The notes under the pieces: model-generated
Databases searched by the model: none
Told to the model about the DNA's origin: nothing
Seen by the model: only the letters and a program-made list of their open reading frames with translations
Translations under genes and position numbers: made by a program
Assembly (NCBI RefSeq): GCF_918797505.1
Contig: NC_092796.1
Span: forward strand, 28,282,098 to 28,346,097
From: Bemisia tabaci
Lineage: Eukaryota > Arthropoda > Insecta > Hemiptera > Aleyrodidae
Reading direction: 5' to 3'
Length of the DNA: 64,000 nucleotides
Shown: piece by piece, positions 1 to 12,653 of the stretch
Position numbering within the stretch: the first letter of the stretch is position 1
Layout of the letters: each line of letters opens with the position of its first letter

Positions 1-512
1 TTTAGATTGAAATCAGAAATTAGAATCTGTCTTATCACAAAACCCGTCGATCGCTTACTTTAATTAACATCTCCAAGGCCCTAGCCTATTAAAGCTTGCG
101 CAACACAAGTTCCGAGCTGTTTCCTCTTGATTTTCATGCAAGATAAACTATTTCATATACCTGCGTACGGTGGCAGCGCCATCATTGGTCAATCTCTGAT
201 TACTATCAAGCATGAACTATGCAGTTAATTGCAGCCTCAAGAAGTAACAAATTGCAGCCTTAAGAAGTAGACAATTGCAGCCTCAAGAACATTACTTATT
301 GATGTTCGATTTATTTCTAAACAGATAACACTCGGATACGAAGTATTGATGATATACTCCTCCAAGATGAGCAGGCACACAACTGGTCTCAATGTAACTA
401 AAAGAGCCGAGATTAAGAGCAAGTGTCACTACCCATGACTGTAAATGTATGTACATGAGTGTTGGTGTCTGTTCCATTACAGTTTCTATCATTTGGTTCT
501 TGTTTCTTTCAG

Positions 513-3500
513 ATTGATCTAGATACTATTGATGTCAGCAACTTAAATCGGCAGTTCTTATTCCAAAAGCAGCATGTCGGAAAATCTAAGGCCGTGGTAG
601 CAAGAGAAAGTGCTCTTAAATTCAACCCATCAGTTTCAATCAAAGCATACCATGCCAGTATTATAAGGTAGGTATTCTTGGCTCCAGTCATTTCATTTGT
701 TACTTGGTCATTACAAGTTACATTTCATTTCAAAACAGGTTTAATTTGGAATTCTTTTATTCTCAGTAGATTTTTTACAGTATGAATCTATTCCGTATAA
801 TTTTGCTCAAATTGATGATCTACCTTTTGCACCAATTTTTTGTTATCTTTTCATCTTTCTCAACTTCTTTTTTGAGTTTACTCCTTCCTTGTTCTTTGAG
901 AGATAGATTTTTAACAGGTGTTCATTTTACACCTGTTCTTGTGTATTTATGGAGCCCTGTCCATAGCGTCGGCACATGTGAAACTTCTGTAGAGGAAAAA
1001 ATTGTCACATTCCTGCTGAGTCCGTCAGCATCTTCTCTCTCTAGTAAGCAAAACAAGAGAATTTGACAGATTAGCTGCATTCTTTTCAAGGAGTCCTTAC
1101 AGGAAGTCTTGCAGCATTTTCATTCCTACAAATTTACATTGTTTTGTCGTATTTTTATTACCATCGCTTGGCTTGATTTCTTTATCATCATTTTTACCTT
1201 TTCAGCCCTGACTTTGGAGTCTCTTTTTTCAAACAATTCCAAGTCGTCCTCAATGCACTAGACAATCGCGCAGCACGGAATCATGTGAACAGAATGTGTC
1301 TAGCTGCAGACATTCCACTCCTTGAGTCAGGCACAGCCGGATATGAAGGTCAAGTTGAACTAATCAAAAAAGGAATGACGAAGTGTTATGAATGTGATCT
1401 CAAGACAGCCTCCAAAACATATCCTGGTTGTACTATCAGAAATACCCCTTCAGAGCCAATTCACTGCATTGTTTGGGCCAAACATTTGTTCAAGTAAGTA
1501 CAGCTCATCAAGTTTTATCTTGACCAACGGATCTTAGTCTTAGTACATATTTATTTTTTCATCTTTTAATCGAAAATTTATCGGAAAATTTTTTTTTTAA
1601 AAAAATGTCTTAAAGTGATTCCTGATATGTCCATCTTGTTTTTGTATCCAATTTGTTTCTGATGTGGACCATACTTGTGATTAGCCTCTAAAATGTTACT
1701 TCCTACTTTCATAAAGTGAAGGTATTAGTCAGATCTCTTACTGTCTTATCTTACAATTATTACATTTGTCAATGTTTTCTTGGATCAGGAATAATATACA
1801 TTAACTGAAGTGTTTCATCTATTTTTCTCTTTATTCTATCTTTTATTTGTTTGTCTTTGCAGTCAGCTGTTTGGAGAGGATGATCCTGACGAAGATGTCT
1901 CCCCTGACACCGCAGATCCGGAAGCATCAGGTATGTATATAAAGCAGTCTTTAAAGGCCATGCATAAATGTTGTAATGCTTCAGGAGAGGGTCAATTTGC
2001 CCTTTCGTATTTTTACGAAGTATTGGGCGAGCATACAGAGACACTTCAAAGAACCCCGTTCATCCTTATGGGAAATCCCCCCCCTGTAAAACCTGATGAA
2101 ACTTTGATATGTTGCTCAACTAGTCATTCTGATCAATAGCTCTCTCGGGCCCAAAGAGATCCCATGTGCGGTTTTCGAGATATTTGCCATTTTATATCCG
2201 GTTCACGGCGACCTCCTCACGCTCTCTTCTTCTTTCAAAAATTGAAGGAGCTGTATGAGTTGCATAAGTTTTTATACCTTAATTTCTATAAGAAGGAGCC
2301 CTGAAAATCAGATCAATGTAATTTTAAAAGAAATCTAATACTTAATTGCAGAAATTATTTTGTTTACTGTACTAGAGTAGCGTTGTTTTCTTCTCCTTGT
2401 ACCATGTCTGAAAGGAGAAAATACTATTCCTCTTAAGTTTTTAACGAGAGGTCAAAATTTGAGTAAATATTCCTTAATTCCTTTTGTTTTAAGTACACTA
2501 ATTTCATTAAGAATTGAAAGTTATTCCTCGGTCCCCTTTGCCTCCGTTCTCATGACTCACATTTTCTCTAATTTCGGTGTTTCTGTTTCAAGGGAAAGCA
2601 GGAGATACTGCTCTGAACACAGAGGCCAACGACACTGGCAACGTCATCCGGGTCTCCACACGAACATGGGCTCAGTCTTGCAATTATGATCCTCAAAAAC
2701 TATTTGATAAATTATTCCATGATGACATCAAGTATCTTTTGAGCATGAGTAACTTATGGAAAACTCGCAGACCCCCAACACCTCTTGTTTCAACTGAACT
2801 TCCTGATGCAGGTATGTTTGCTTCCTAGTCTCAAGTACCCTGTCAAGTATGTATGTATTAATATCACCCCTGAATTTTTTTTTGGAGTAAAAGGCAACCT
2901 CAAGATGTATGCTGTTTACTTCTACAATAAATTGCCAAGTTCAAGGGTCGAAAGCTCACACCTTATCCTTACCTTTTTCTCAATACAGACCCAATCTTGA
3001 TGGAAATAAAATTTCTTGCCTACTGATTTTCATGTAATTATTTGGCGATTTTGACAAGTATTTCTTCAATTTCACTGGCCCAAGTCTCTTTAAAAAATGT
3101 CAAAAATTTGCAGACTAATAATTTTTTGTCACCAATGATATACCAATCTATGTGTTGTGAAACACAAAATTAGTTTTTTCACCCCTAAGTAATAAAATAA
3201 ATATCAGAAGAAAAAAACTTTTGCGCGCTTAGTAGGGGTTGAATCCATGCGTTTGTAAAAATCAGGTTTTTTCCAATAATCCCTGTTTTTTCCATTTACT
3301 ATATTAATAAGTGTCTTTACAATTTTACAGCCGCTGGAAGTAGTAAAGAGGAAGATTCAGGATTGAAAGACCAAAGATGTTGGAGTATTGCAGAATGCTA
3401 TACTGTTTTTGCAAATAGTTGTAAGCAGCTCAGAGAACAGTTCGCTGTGAGTAATTTCATGAGTCTAATTGATCAGTTCCTTAACAATTCATGGCCCTTA

Positions 3501-6500
3501 AAATGTGCAATCTTTAAAATAAAAGTGCCAAATTTAAAACAGTTTACCAAGTTCATCCTGTTCTATCGAAGAGGAAAATATTGTTTCGCTAATTTTAATA
3601 CTCAAATGCATTATCTTAAATGCCAGTAAGAAGCTGCATCTGAGTAATCGTAAGTCCATTTAGTTGTGCAAATGAAATATGGAAGCCTTCTCTTCATCGA
3701 ACAATTTTTTAATTTCATTTGATAACCTTGAAAGCCTGACTTGCCAAACTCTATGTTTGATCATTCTTTAACTTACGAAAATTTCATTTTTTATTTTGCT
3801 TCTGGACAGTTGTTAAAAGAAGGCGATCATCTAGTTTGGGACAAAGATGACAAGTATGCGATGGATTTTGTGGCAGCTTGTGCCAATATTCGAGCACACA
3901 TCTTCGGGATTACCCAAAACAGCCGGTTCCAGATTAAATGTAAGTACTCATTGTCCATGCAACTTTTTACTCAGGGATGCAGAAAATGCCGGATTTCACA
4001 CCCAGGTGGGTGTAAGAAATTGTGGAGGGAGGGAAAATTTTTGAGGATCAGTAACATAGTAAATTTAGAAACTTGAAAGATTCTGCGCCCTATCAAATTC
4101 CAAGCAAATGAACTCAACCTTGTTGAATTTATTTGTTTTCTGCCTAAAGGTCTCTGCTTTGCGTCTCTCCAGACCTCCCGAAAAAAAGGACAAACCACGT
4201 TGATCAAGCTTTGAAGTATTATTGCATACTCTTTTCAGTACAATTCATGCAGAACCTGAAGCATAAAATGAAGTTTCAAAACGACAACTCTGGAAATTTG
4301 AATAAAACAATTTAAAACATGCTTTAATTTTTGTTGCTTGCCCTTAGAATATTAGTATTTCCTTTTAAAAAGTAGAGTAATCTTTCGAATTTGGCTCAGA
4401 TGAAATATAATCTTTCACTACATTCATATTTAGTTACCTTGATATCTAAGTAAAATTTTACCTAGAATTTAATGTATTTATCACTCATTTCATTATAAAA
4501 ATTCAATTTTGCGATGTTCCTCAATATTTTTAAAACTCTGATTGGTTATTACTTGTTCTCTTGTAATTTTTAGCAATGGCAGGTAACATCATTCCTGCTA
4601 TCGCCACCACAAATGCAGTTATTGCTGGGCTAGTTGTCCTTCATGCCCTCAGAATCCTAGAAAACAAATTGGAAACTTGTGTACCAGTTTATTTGCGACT
4701 GAAGCCAAACCACAAAGGACATGTCATAGTTCCAGAAAAAGTTTTTGAATCTCCAAACCCCAAGTGTTATGTGTGCTCTGCTAAGAGAGAGGTGGGTTTT
4801 TTTTCTTTTTTGTTTTTAAATTCTGTGATAAAAGCAATGAAAATAATACCAGTCAACAAATTAATTTGAACTCCTGAAAACGGTAGTCACCTTAAACCAG
4901 CCTTTTCCTCACTGAAAACAAGGAAATTTTTGCGTTGCTTGAGAGGGCACTATTGTTTCAAGAGTCAGACTTTGTTTCAATAAAACTATTTACTCTGCAC
5001 TAATAACAAAGAATAGTTACCTTAATATGGTTTCTTGACATCAAACTTTTCCATGTTGAAATTGTGTATTTTTAAGAATTAAAAACTGTTTAAAAATTTA
5101 ACTTCCTTGAAGGATTTTTTTGTGAAGAAAGATCAGCATACCATCCTTATTTAATTAAGTCAGTCTTCTTTTTTTATCCGTCTTATTTGTTTGAATCTGA
5201 AAACGAATTTTTTGCCATTTCAGGTTATCGTTAAAATAGATATCGAAAGAATGACTGTCAAACAGTTTGAAGAAATAGTCCTGAAAAAAGCATTGAACAT
5301 GCATGCACCTGATGTCACTCTTGATGGCCAAGGGGTTGTGCTCATCTCAAGTGAAGAAGGTGAAACAACATCAAACAATGCAAAAACACTCAAGGTACTG
5401 AAGTCTTACAACTGTAATTTTTGCATGGAATCAACATGAGCTCAAAATGTGCAAGTTTGAATCATTTTTTAGATCATGGCTCATTGTTAGTATTATTCAA
5501 GAAATAAAATCAAAGAAAATTCTCGTTAACTGAATGCTCTCTCTACTTTTAAAAAATTAAAGAATTGAAAATTCATTTCACTGAGAGCAAATATGTCAGT
5601 CATAACCATCTCATCCTGAGAAATCATATTAAAGCCAAAACGTAACCCTGTAAAGTTTCGCACACGACCCTACATCCCCTCAAACTGGCATTGCTTTTCC
5701 ATCCATTCTACTTGCATACTCTTGCATGCTTACGTAAATTAGATTTTATTTTACTGACGCCTCCTTTCTGAACACAGGAACTTGGTTTGCAAGACGGAAG
5801 TGTCATAGTTGCAGATGACTTTTTACAAGACTATGAGCTGAGGATCAGTATCGTTCACAAAGCCTATGTCAAAGATCAGCCCGAGTATGAAGTCATTGCT
5901 GCCGCTGAAGATCTGGTTCCTAAACCTATTCAAGAGGAAGAAAAGAAGAATGGTAACTGCTCTTATTCTAATGTAGTATTTCATGGTAGCCACCCATCAA
6001 ACACAGTTTTAGTCGTTTAAAAAAACTTGGAAAGTTTTTTTTTCAGCTTTTGATTTTAAAAAAAATGAAAAATGCAGGCACACTCATTTTTTATGCACAC
6101 TCCAAAAATGGATTAAAAAATAAATGGTAGTGCAAAAGCTCCATTTCAAGCGATAAATGGATCGCACTTAACTAAAAGGAACCAGCGCTGATCATTCTAT
6201 TGATTAATTTTTATTTTTTTGGAATTTGCTTGAGAAGTATATGAATAGGTTTCATTTGTCTCCAGAATTGTTTGGGAGGAGAGTTCATTCAAAGAATTTG
6301 TAAAATACGTAGATGTTAGATATGCTTAAGCTTTATCCTACTTTATCTAGATGATTCTCTCATTAGCTCTAGATTTTGAAGACGTTTTTCTTATTTCCCA
6401 AATGTCCCACTCTGCTGCAAACCTTGATTTTAACAAGAGAGTCTTAGTATTTTGTGGTACCTTTTTAACAAAGTGTTAATTTAACCAAATATCTGACAGT

Positions 6501-6731
6501 GCCCTCAGATAAAAACTCAATTTCCCGTCTTGAAAATCATTGATTGTTAAATTGAATTGAATTGGTGTTACAGGTTCTAAAAATGAAGATGATAATGTGA
6601 TGCAAGTTGATTTGGAGAATGAAACCAATGACGTACGGAAGAGGAAATCTGACAGTGATGAAATCCCTACGAAGAAAGCCAAAGTGGATAATCAGGATAA
6701 CGGTTATGCTGATGACATCATCGTGCTGTGA
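513..6731 (+). CDS. UBA2: UBA2 copy A: SUMO-activating enzyme subunit 2 (5' partial, exons 2-11)
   Basis: Catalytic half of the SUMO E1 (SAE1-UBA2), which adenylates SUMO, takes it as a thioester and passes it to UBC9, mainly in the nucleus. Exons: 513-667, 1206-1493, 1863-1930, 2593-2811, 3331-3446, 3810-3939, 4574-4791, 5224-5394, 5778-5952, 6574-6731; all introns are GT-AG. Exon 1, with the GxGxxG nucleotide-binding loop, lies left of the window. Visible landmarks, in copy B numbering: [13 protein letters not shown] (from residue 50), CYEC zinc ligands (160/163), catalytic Cys175 in [12 protein letters not shown] zinc ligands (438/441), a ubiquitin-fold domain and a basic nuclear signal RKRK...KKAK. 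I see no frameshift or stop. The only coding difference from copy B is a silent CCT/CCG proline change at 2804. Probably functional if exon 1 exists upstream. Confidence 0.95.
1931..2245. repeat. Diverged patch in UBA2 intron 4 (possible old interspersed repeat)
   Basis: Intron 4 begins here, just after the exon-4 donor. In this patch the two UBA2 copies differ at a dozen or more sites, including indels around a C-run near 2080 and near 2195-2225. Most flanking DNA is identical. The GC content is slightly higher than in neighbouring introns. The copy B counterpart is about 24638-24945. I cannot name a repeat family. Confidence 0.4.
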
Positions 6732-9700
6732 AATCCATCAGCCAGTATTACATGTTTTCTCAGTGCGGAAATTAGCTCTGTATTCATTTATTGTAAGTTT
6801 AATTTAAATGTTCCAAAAATCTGAATTTTGTATGTAATTTCATGAAAATCGTAAACGTACTTTTTAATGAGCGAGGGATAGGGCTCGCCGTTTGAACTGT
6901 GAACTGTATTTTATGCCACCCTGTTATATTTTTTTACTGCCTTGCTACATTCAAAGTTGTCCTGAATGTGTTTGAAAATGAAGCGAGCAGCAGGTAAGTG
7001 ATACATTTAAGCTCATGTTTTGAGAGTAAATGAAGAAAGATATTTTCAAAACGTAAAAATTCCTGCAGAAAATGCTTTCTCTTTTGTAAATGTGCATTTT
7101 TTTTTAATAGAACCTGTGTTTCAACTTCACAGCATTCTTAAATTTTCTCCACGTTTCTCCAAAACTATAGAAGAACAAAAATAAAAAGAAACGTATCACT
7201 GTAACCAACGTACGTCCAAAAGACTGAATGAAGGAAAGCATGTGTAAGCAAAATCTGGCAGGATCAAACCTAGTCCTTGCCTTAGCTATCAACGTAAGAT
7301 ACGCAAAATTTAAATAGTTACAGTGATTCAGCTCTATGTCCATTCTTTTTTTTTCTTTTTTTTTTATATCCCACCATGAGTCTGTCTAATTTTTCTGTTC
7401 TTAGAGAGGAACTTAAAATCCTTTCAGATTTGATGTATGACGTTCTCAGTCACATATATGTTGTTTGGTTAAAAGTAAAAAATAAGAATTTTTCTTATTT
7501 GGGTGCAAATTGTAAATTAAAATACAGTACTTAGACTTTTTCCAAATGGTGATAAAATTTTAAAATTCAAAACAATTTTGAATATGCAAGACTGCACGTG
7601 AGTATTGCAAATTTTAAAATGTTATAATCGTAGTACGAATCCTCTGCAACAGAATCTTATAGCTTTCCATCCATGGCCTTAATATAGCTCTAGCTGTTGA
7701 CTGTATTCGTAAACTTACATCTACAGCTCTTCAATGCTTTAACATATTTACTTAAAAGTTCCTGTTCTATCTCAGCCGTTGTTTAAATTGATAGGAATCA
7801 TATGGATAAAAGAAGAAATATGACTTTTCGGTCCCCTAATTGTGTATGAACATCATGAAGAAGTACATTTACAGTGCGAAAAAATGTAAGGCCAAGGATC
7901 CAAGTTTCCAACAGATCCAACAGACTCATAAATAGCTGAAGGCGCCTAATTTCAGAATCTTCATGAAATATCTTCAGCCTCTCTTATAATCTAAGCTCTG
8001 CTTTGTCTCTTTCTTACCACTTGATACGTATTGTATGTAAGTAAAGCGTTTGGACTTAAACAAAGAAAGAGCCTCTTCTTATACACCTTGAATCTCAAGC
8101 TCAGAGGTGAAGTGATCATAGTTAATTTATTTTATTTAGCTGTAACTGATGGTGAAAAAACGAATTTTTTTTCTTTAAAAAAAAAATCTTAATTTTTGAG
8201 GGATATGAGTAAGGTTTCTAAGGTCTCCACCCCTGCAAATTCTAATTTCTGATCAGTTAGGTACCTCAAAGTACACAAATTTAAGAATATATTGTCTCAA
8301 CCGTCCAGAGATGAGCTTTGGTATCCCGTCAAAAATTTGAATTTATTTTCTTTCTTATCAGCATTCACCTACTTTTTCTTTGTCATTTTATTTTTACCTG
8401 TGAAATTTTTTGAATGTCAAAATTGTTTTATCAGTTGCACCACCTAGTTTTAATTTTTTTCCAACAGCCACTAACTAGGCTTAATTTTCCTTCTTGTTAT
8501 CGATTTCTCACCTTTTGAAGTAAGACCAAAATGTGAACTGCTCCTAATTAAATACATAAGTTTTCATCTGCCAAACTATCTTCTTTTGTTAAATTTTACC
8601 CATCTATCTTTACAATATATTTCATGTTCACTAGATCTAAACTGCTAGGGAAGTAAGTAAGCAATTAAGAATATTGTAAGCACCCCAACAAGCTGAAGGT
8701 TTTTTCAGTGTTTGTGAAATTATTCAGGCTTTCTTCTTTTTTCATTCAAAAGCCAGTCAAATCTTCTGTCTACTTGTCCTTGTTCAGCTTTCCTACAAGC
8801 CTTTAATATGGAAATTGGAATTTGAGATTTGAAAAAGCCTGGTATCCCATGAATTCGAATCTAGTCATTTTTTCTTTTAAATCAATAATCAAAAAATCTT
8901 GACCCTTATATATGTATAAATAATTTTTGACCCTCGACAAGATAGATCAGAATATTTAAAACAGAATTGAATTAGAACGTAAAATCAGCAGTTAAACTTT
9001 ATGTACTTTCGACATTGGAACTTATGGAGGGATAAGACTTATTAACACCTTTCCTTGTTCAAACTTTGAGTGCTTTGGCTTATTCCACAGATGGTCATAA
9101 GTTTTGGTATCATTCTCTAGAATTTTGCCATAAAAACTTCTAAAAATAGGTCGAAATACCTAAATCAATAAAAATACATATTGGGTAATCTGGATGCATA
9201 GTCCTTCAGGGGACTACAGTAAATATTTTATTATTCACATTGAACATGTAATATAACAATTAATAAATTTTTGCATACATAATAATATGGTTTCTAACAA
9301 TAAGAGAGTCAGTTGCACTGTACACAAAAATGATGCAATTTCAACGAATTTGGTCAAAAGTTGTACTGAAATATTGTTTCAATTTCATGTTTTACGAGGA
9401 GAAGAAACATTTTTTTGGTTAATTGAAACTATTGAAAGGTTTAATCAGAGATTTATTTAAGAGAAAGGCGACACCCCTCAAGTTTGATGGACAGAATGCC
9501 CTCTAATTTGTCTTCCTTAGGATAGTGATTAAGTCCAAGTAAGATTTTTGGGACAGGATCAAAGGCAAGCAAACAGAGGTACTGCCCAATGCCGATTCCA
9601 ATATCGACTGACTAGCACTGTCTCTAAGTCTGTGATTAACAGTTCTATTGAATCTAAAAACGCCTTAATGATCCAAGTTGAAGATAATTAATCTTATTAT

Positions 9701-11611
9701 ATCCTAACACGGTATAATCCTTCTTTACTACATTTTTTTTATCAAGATTTATTAGAGGTGCATTCGCAATGGGCACATTAAGAGTACGCTGAATAAGTTA
9801 ACACGTTTTAGAGTGCAATTGAAGATCCTTTATTTTGATTCTAATACTTAGTATCTAGTATCAATGCTAAACTGAGGGCAGCTGATCTTCTGTTGCACTC
9901 TAGAAGAGCATGAACTTATTTTGCGTTGACTTAACCTATTAATAATAACAATTCGATAGTCAACCAAGCAACTTAACATTTTTCTGAATTTTCAAACATT
10001 TCTTCACTAATGCCTCTAGTTCGAATTTTCCTAAAGAAGAGAATGCCTGGTATGAAATGTTGTTTGTTACTTCTTTCAGAGAATATTTAGACAGCATATG
10101 CTACGACAAATGAGCGAGTCAAATGACAATTACCTAGATCTAACAAAAAATTTCAGGATTTGCTATCGCTCTTGTAAAATCAGCTACGTATAATTTACTA
10201 CTAAATCATGAATATCACTCTTGCGCCAGGTACAAATAATCCACAGAAACATAATTATACATTATAATCCGGAAGAGTCCTGAGCACCGAGATGACATAG
10301 CTGTAGAGAGCAATTAAGTACATTTTCTTTCATTTTAGCAAATCAACTAGATATGAACATTAAAATCAAAAATGAAGACGAATTGAGATTCTTTTATAAT
10401 CTATAATTACAAAAAAATAAGGGGGAAAAATTGGACCATCCACCATATGTACATACAGCACTTTGAGAGTTAAAATAACCCTGCATGCTCTATTGCTCTG
10501 TCACGGATAGGATCCAATCTGATAACAGCGCAAGAGGCTATGCTCAGCTGGTATGCAATTCTAACACTCATAACTAGAGGTAGATTTTAGGGTAGGTAAC
10601 TAAAACCTTTGATGGAAGAGATCAAAATTTTGCAAGTATTGGTGTGCCACTGGAAAAAGAGGAGGGATGGTATGAGAGACAAAAAAAAATTATTTTCTTT
10701 TAGTACAAAGAATAGTGAAGAAAACAGACTGTGGAAAAATCGGAGCAATATCCTGGAATAACATGAAATACTTCGAAAATACATTCCTCAAACAGCCAAA
10801 ACGACTGTCATAAGTGATAAGTTCAGTTTGATGAAAAATCTTAGCAATTTTGTGAGAAATAAGTAATCTCTCACTGGGGGACGTAATGTCTCACATTTTT
10901 TCTAAACTAATTATATAATAAGGAACATTAATTATTTACTTAAAATGCAATGGAAGAATGTTTTTTTCTGCTTGAAAGAATTCATTAAAACTCTTTTGAA
11001 TGAATGGCAAACACATTTGTGAGAGGGAACTCACAGAGACAGCATGTTTGCAAACTACGCACAATTAAAATTGACGAAGAACTGAATTTAAATTTGATAA
11101 TTATTCCACATTTAAATACTTGATAAACTAAGAGGTTTTTAAAGTATTTTGACATATACTTAAATTTTCAAAAATTTGCTCCTGAGACAAAAATTTTCTC
11201 ATCTAAAAAACTCATCTAAGCAGGCTTGATCTTCATTGTACCTACGAACTTGGTATGTTCTTCTTTTCTCAGTAGGTACACACATAAGTAAAAGCAACAT
11301 GGAAAATAATACACGGTAAAGAAAGAAAAAAAAAATAGAAAACACAAAAGCTGCCTGACAACTTTGAGATTCTCATTGTTGTTATTTTACTCAGCTTCGC
11401 TCAATTTTGCATGACAAAAAGAAAAGAAAAATACTCACAGATGTGATAAATAACTTCTCACTTTCATTGGAGAGACACAGTTTTCAGAGGGTTAAAATCT
11501 AAGAATCGTGGCTGTAAATTATTAAAATATCTCTTGGCACCTTATCATCCTAAAGTCTTTATGCAAGCTTTTGTCTTTCTAAAAGCAAAGAATTGTTAAG
11601 TGCATGACGTT
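6732..11611. other. UBA2 3' flank, copy A (no gene recognised)
   Basis: This AT-rich 4.9-kb stretch has no ORF above about 80 codons and no recognisable protein motif on either strand. A candidate UBA2 polyadenylation signal, AATAAA, lies at 7180-7185. Part of the stretch may be 3' UTR. It contains the hairpin at 9786-9926 and few homopolymers. Unlike the rest of the window it shows none of the MITE families listed here. It is nearly identical to 29431-34311, with only about four differences seen. Confidence 0.6.
9786..9926. repeat. Imperfect 141-bp hairpin, copy A
   Basis: The arms at 9786-9827 and 9884-9926 are complementary. The core 'agagtgcaa-tt-gaagatc' (9810-9827) pairs with 9884-9901 apart from two positions. 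An outer block, acgc..aataagtt, pairs with aactt att..gcgt. The loop is about 56 nt. It could be a small MITE or a precursor-RNA-like fold. No known microRNA seed was recognised. Confidence 0.55.
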
Positions 11612-12437
11612 CGCAACCATTCGCTTCCACCAATAGGATCCCACCATATCTCTTTTCTCTTCTTTGTCTATAGCTTTGTCTATAAATTTCAATAATCGGC
11701 CCGCAGGGCAATACCTCTTGACGTCTATTTTAATAGTGCAAGAAACCCGGTGGCAAATTGACTCTCCATTTCGAATTCTAATTATTGAGTCGCCAGAGCG
11801 CTGCACTGACAAAATTGAGTACCTGAAAGGCCAGCTATAACGTTCTATTTTCTGCTGCAAAAGGGAGATTTTTTTCATTTATTTGTTTTTATTTTTAATT
11901 TTTTTTTTTTTTGGGGGGGGGGGGGCAGTTTTAGACGGTGTGAAAAGTAAAAATGCGAAGAATTAAAATGATGAAATCTTTGGGTCTTACAATTAGTAGG
12001 TTATTGGCTGATATGCCTATGTACATTTCTGTTAAACGGAACTAAGCGCCAAATTGAGTTCCTTTTGAGGATTTTAGATTCCCGGATAGCGAGTTCTGTC
12101 AAACGGAACTAAGCGCCATGGAAAAGCACTGCGAGTATAGGACGGAACGAGCATCGCGTTCCGCAACACCCGCCAATCCAAGCCCCCCTCTCCATTCCTC
12201 CCCCTATGGCGCTTAGTTCCGTTTGATAGAAAATACGTCCTTTTGTACGCCACGACCAACTTAGGTGTCTGCCTTGCCACTTATGAATTTCCTCTTTGAT
12301 GATCATCTATGAAGCGACCTATGGAGGGATAGCGGGAATGCCAAAGTAGACCTGAAGGTGTTATAATTTCAGCCGCTAAAGGAGTTTGTTTGGGGAGAGA
12401 AAAACTTTGAAAAATCTCAAAGAATGCTCTGAAATTG

Positions 12438-12480
<43 letters not shown>

Positions 12481-12653
12481 AATTCCGAATAAAGAGCAAC
12501 CATAAAATCTAGTTTCTGTCAAACTCTGTTTATCTGTCGAGTATTTAATCGAAAAAAAAATTACACAGTTTCACCCTTGAGTCCTTGACAGATCATACTT
12601 TGTCAGTCCAAATTTTTCTCATTGGTCATTCTAAAAGTGTTTTCTGTTTCCAG
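11612..12653. other. Duplication junction and SDR upstream intron remnant
   Basis: Sequence unique to this side starts at 11612. No coding exon could be found, and in particular no TGxxxGIG nucleotide-binding motif of an SDR. It holds a T-run followed by a G-run (G at 11913-11925), a TIR element at 12094-12231 with an extra TIR copy at 12027-12051, and a poly-A tract of almost 40 nt near 12441-12478. It ends in a pyrimidine tract and the CAG acceptor of the first visible SDR exon at 12651-12653. Confidence 0.6.
12094..12231. mobile_element. Short TIR element (MITE-like), 138 bp
   Basis: Terminal inverted repeats of about 26 bp, with core CAAACGGAACTAAGCGCCAT and one mismatch, lie at 12094-12119 and 12206-12231. 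The 86-bp interior is GC-richer than its surroundings. A third, direct-oriented copy of the TIR lies at 12027-12051, so one unit may be nested beside a decayed one. No transposase is encoded. Confidence 0.8.

Larger units (their letters stand above)
1..11611 (+). repeat. Left copy of a large segmental duplication
   Basis: This block is repeated at 22708-34311 in the same orientation. The offset is 22,707 at the left edge, about 22,699 through most of the block and 22,700 at the right end. The differences are small indels and scattered substitutions, about 35-40 by eye, or roughly 0.3%. The match stops sharply after 11611: copy A continues with 'cgcaaccatt' and copy B with 'gagtccgggt'. The left limit lies outside the window. 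The block carries UBA2 exons 2-11 and about 4.9 kb of 3' flank. It fits the right-hand end of the first unit of a 22.7-kb tandem duplication, but could be a duplicated haplotype in the assembly. Confidence 0.95.

Noticed and set aside
782..1066. 94-codon frame, also present at 23489-23773
   Set aside because: It lies in UBA2 intron 2. Its identity in both copies reflects the young duplication, not selection.
3239..3260. 'ggggttgaatccatg' resembling a tRNA T-arm
   Set aside because: No acceptor stem, D-arm or anticodon arm could be paired around it.
11612..12650. Search for the missing N-terminal SDR exons
   Set aside because: No TGxxxGIG, NNAG or Rossmann-like peptide in any frame; only repeats and homopolymers.
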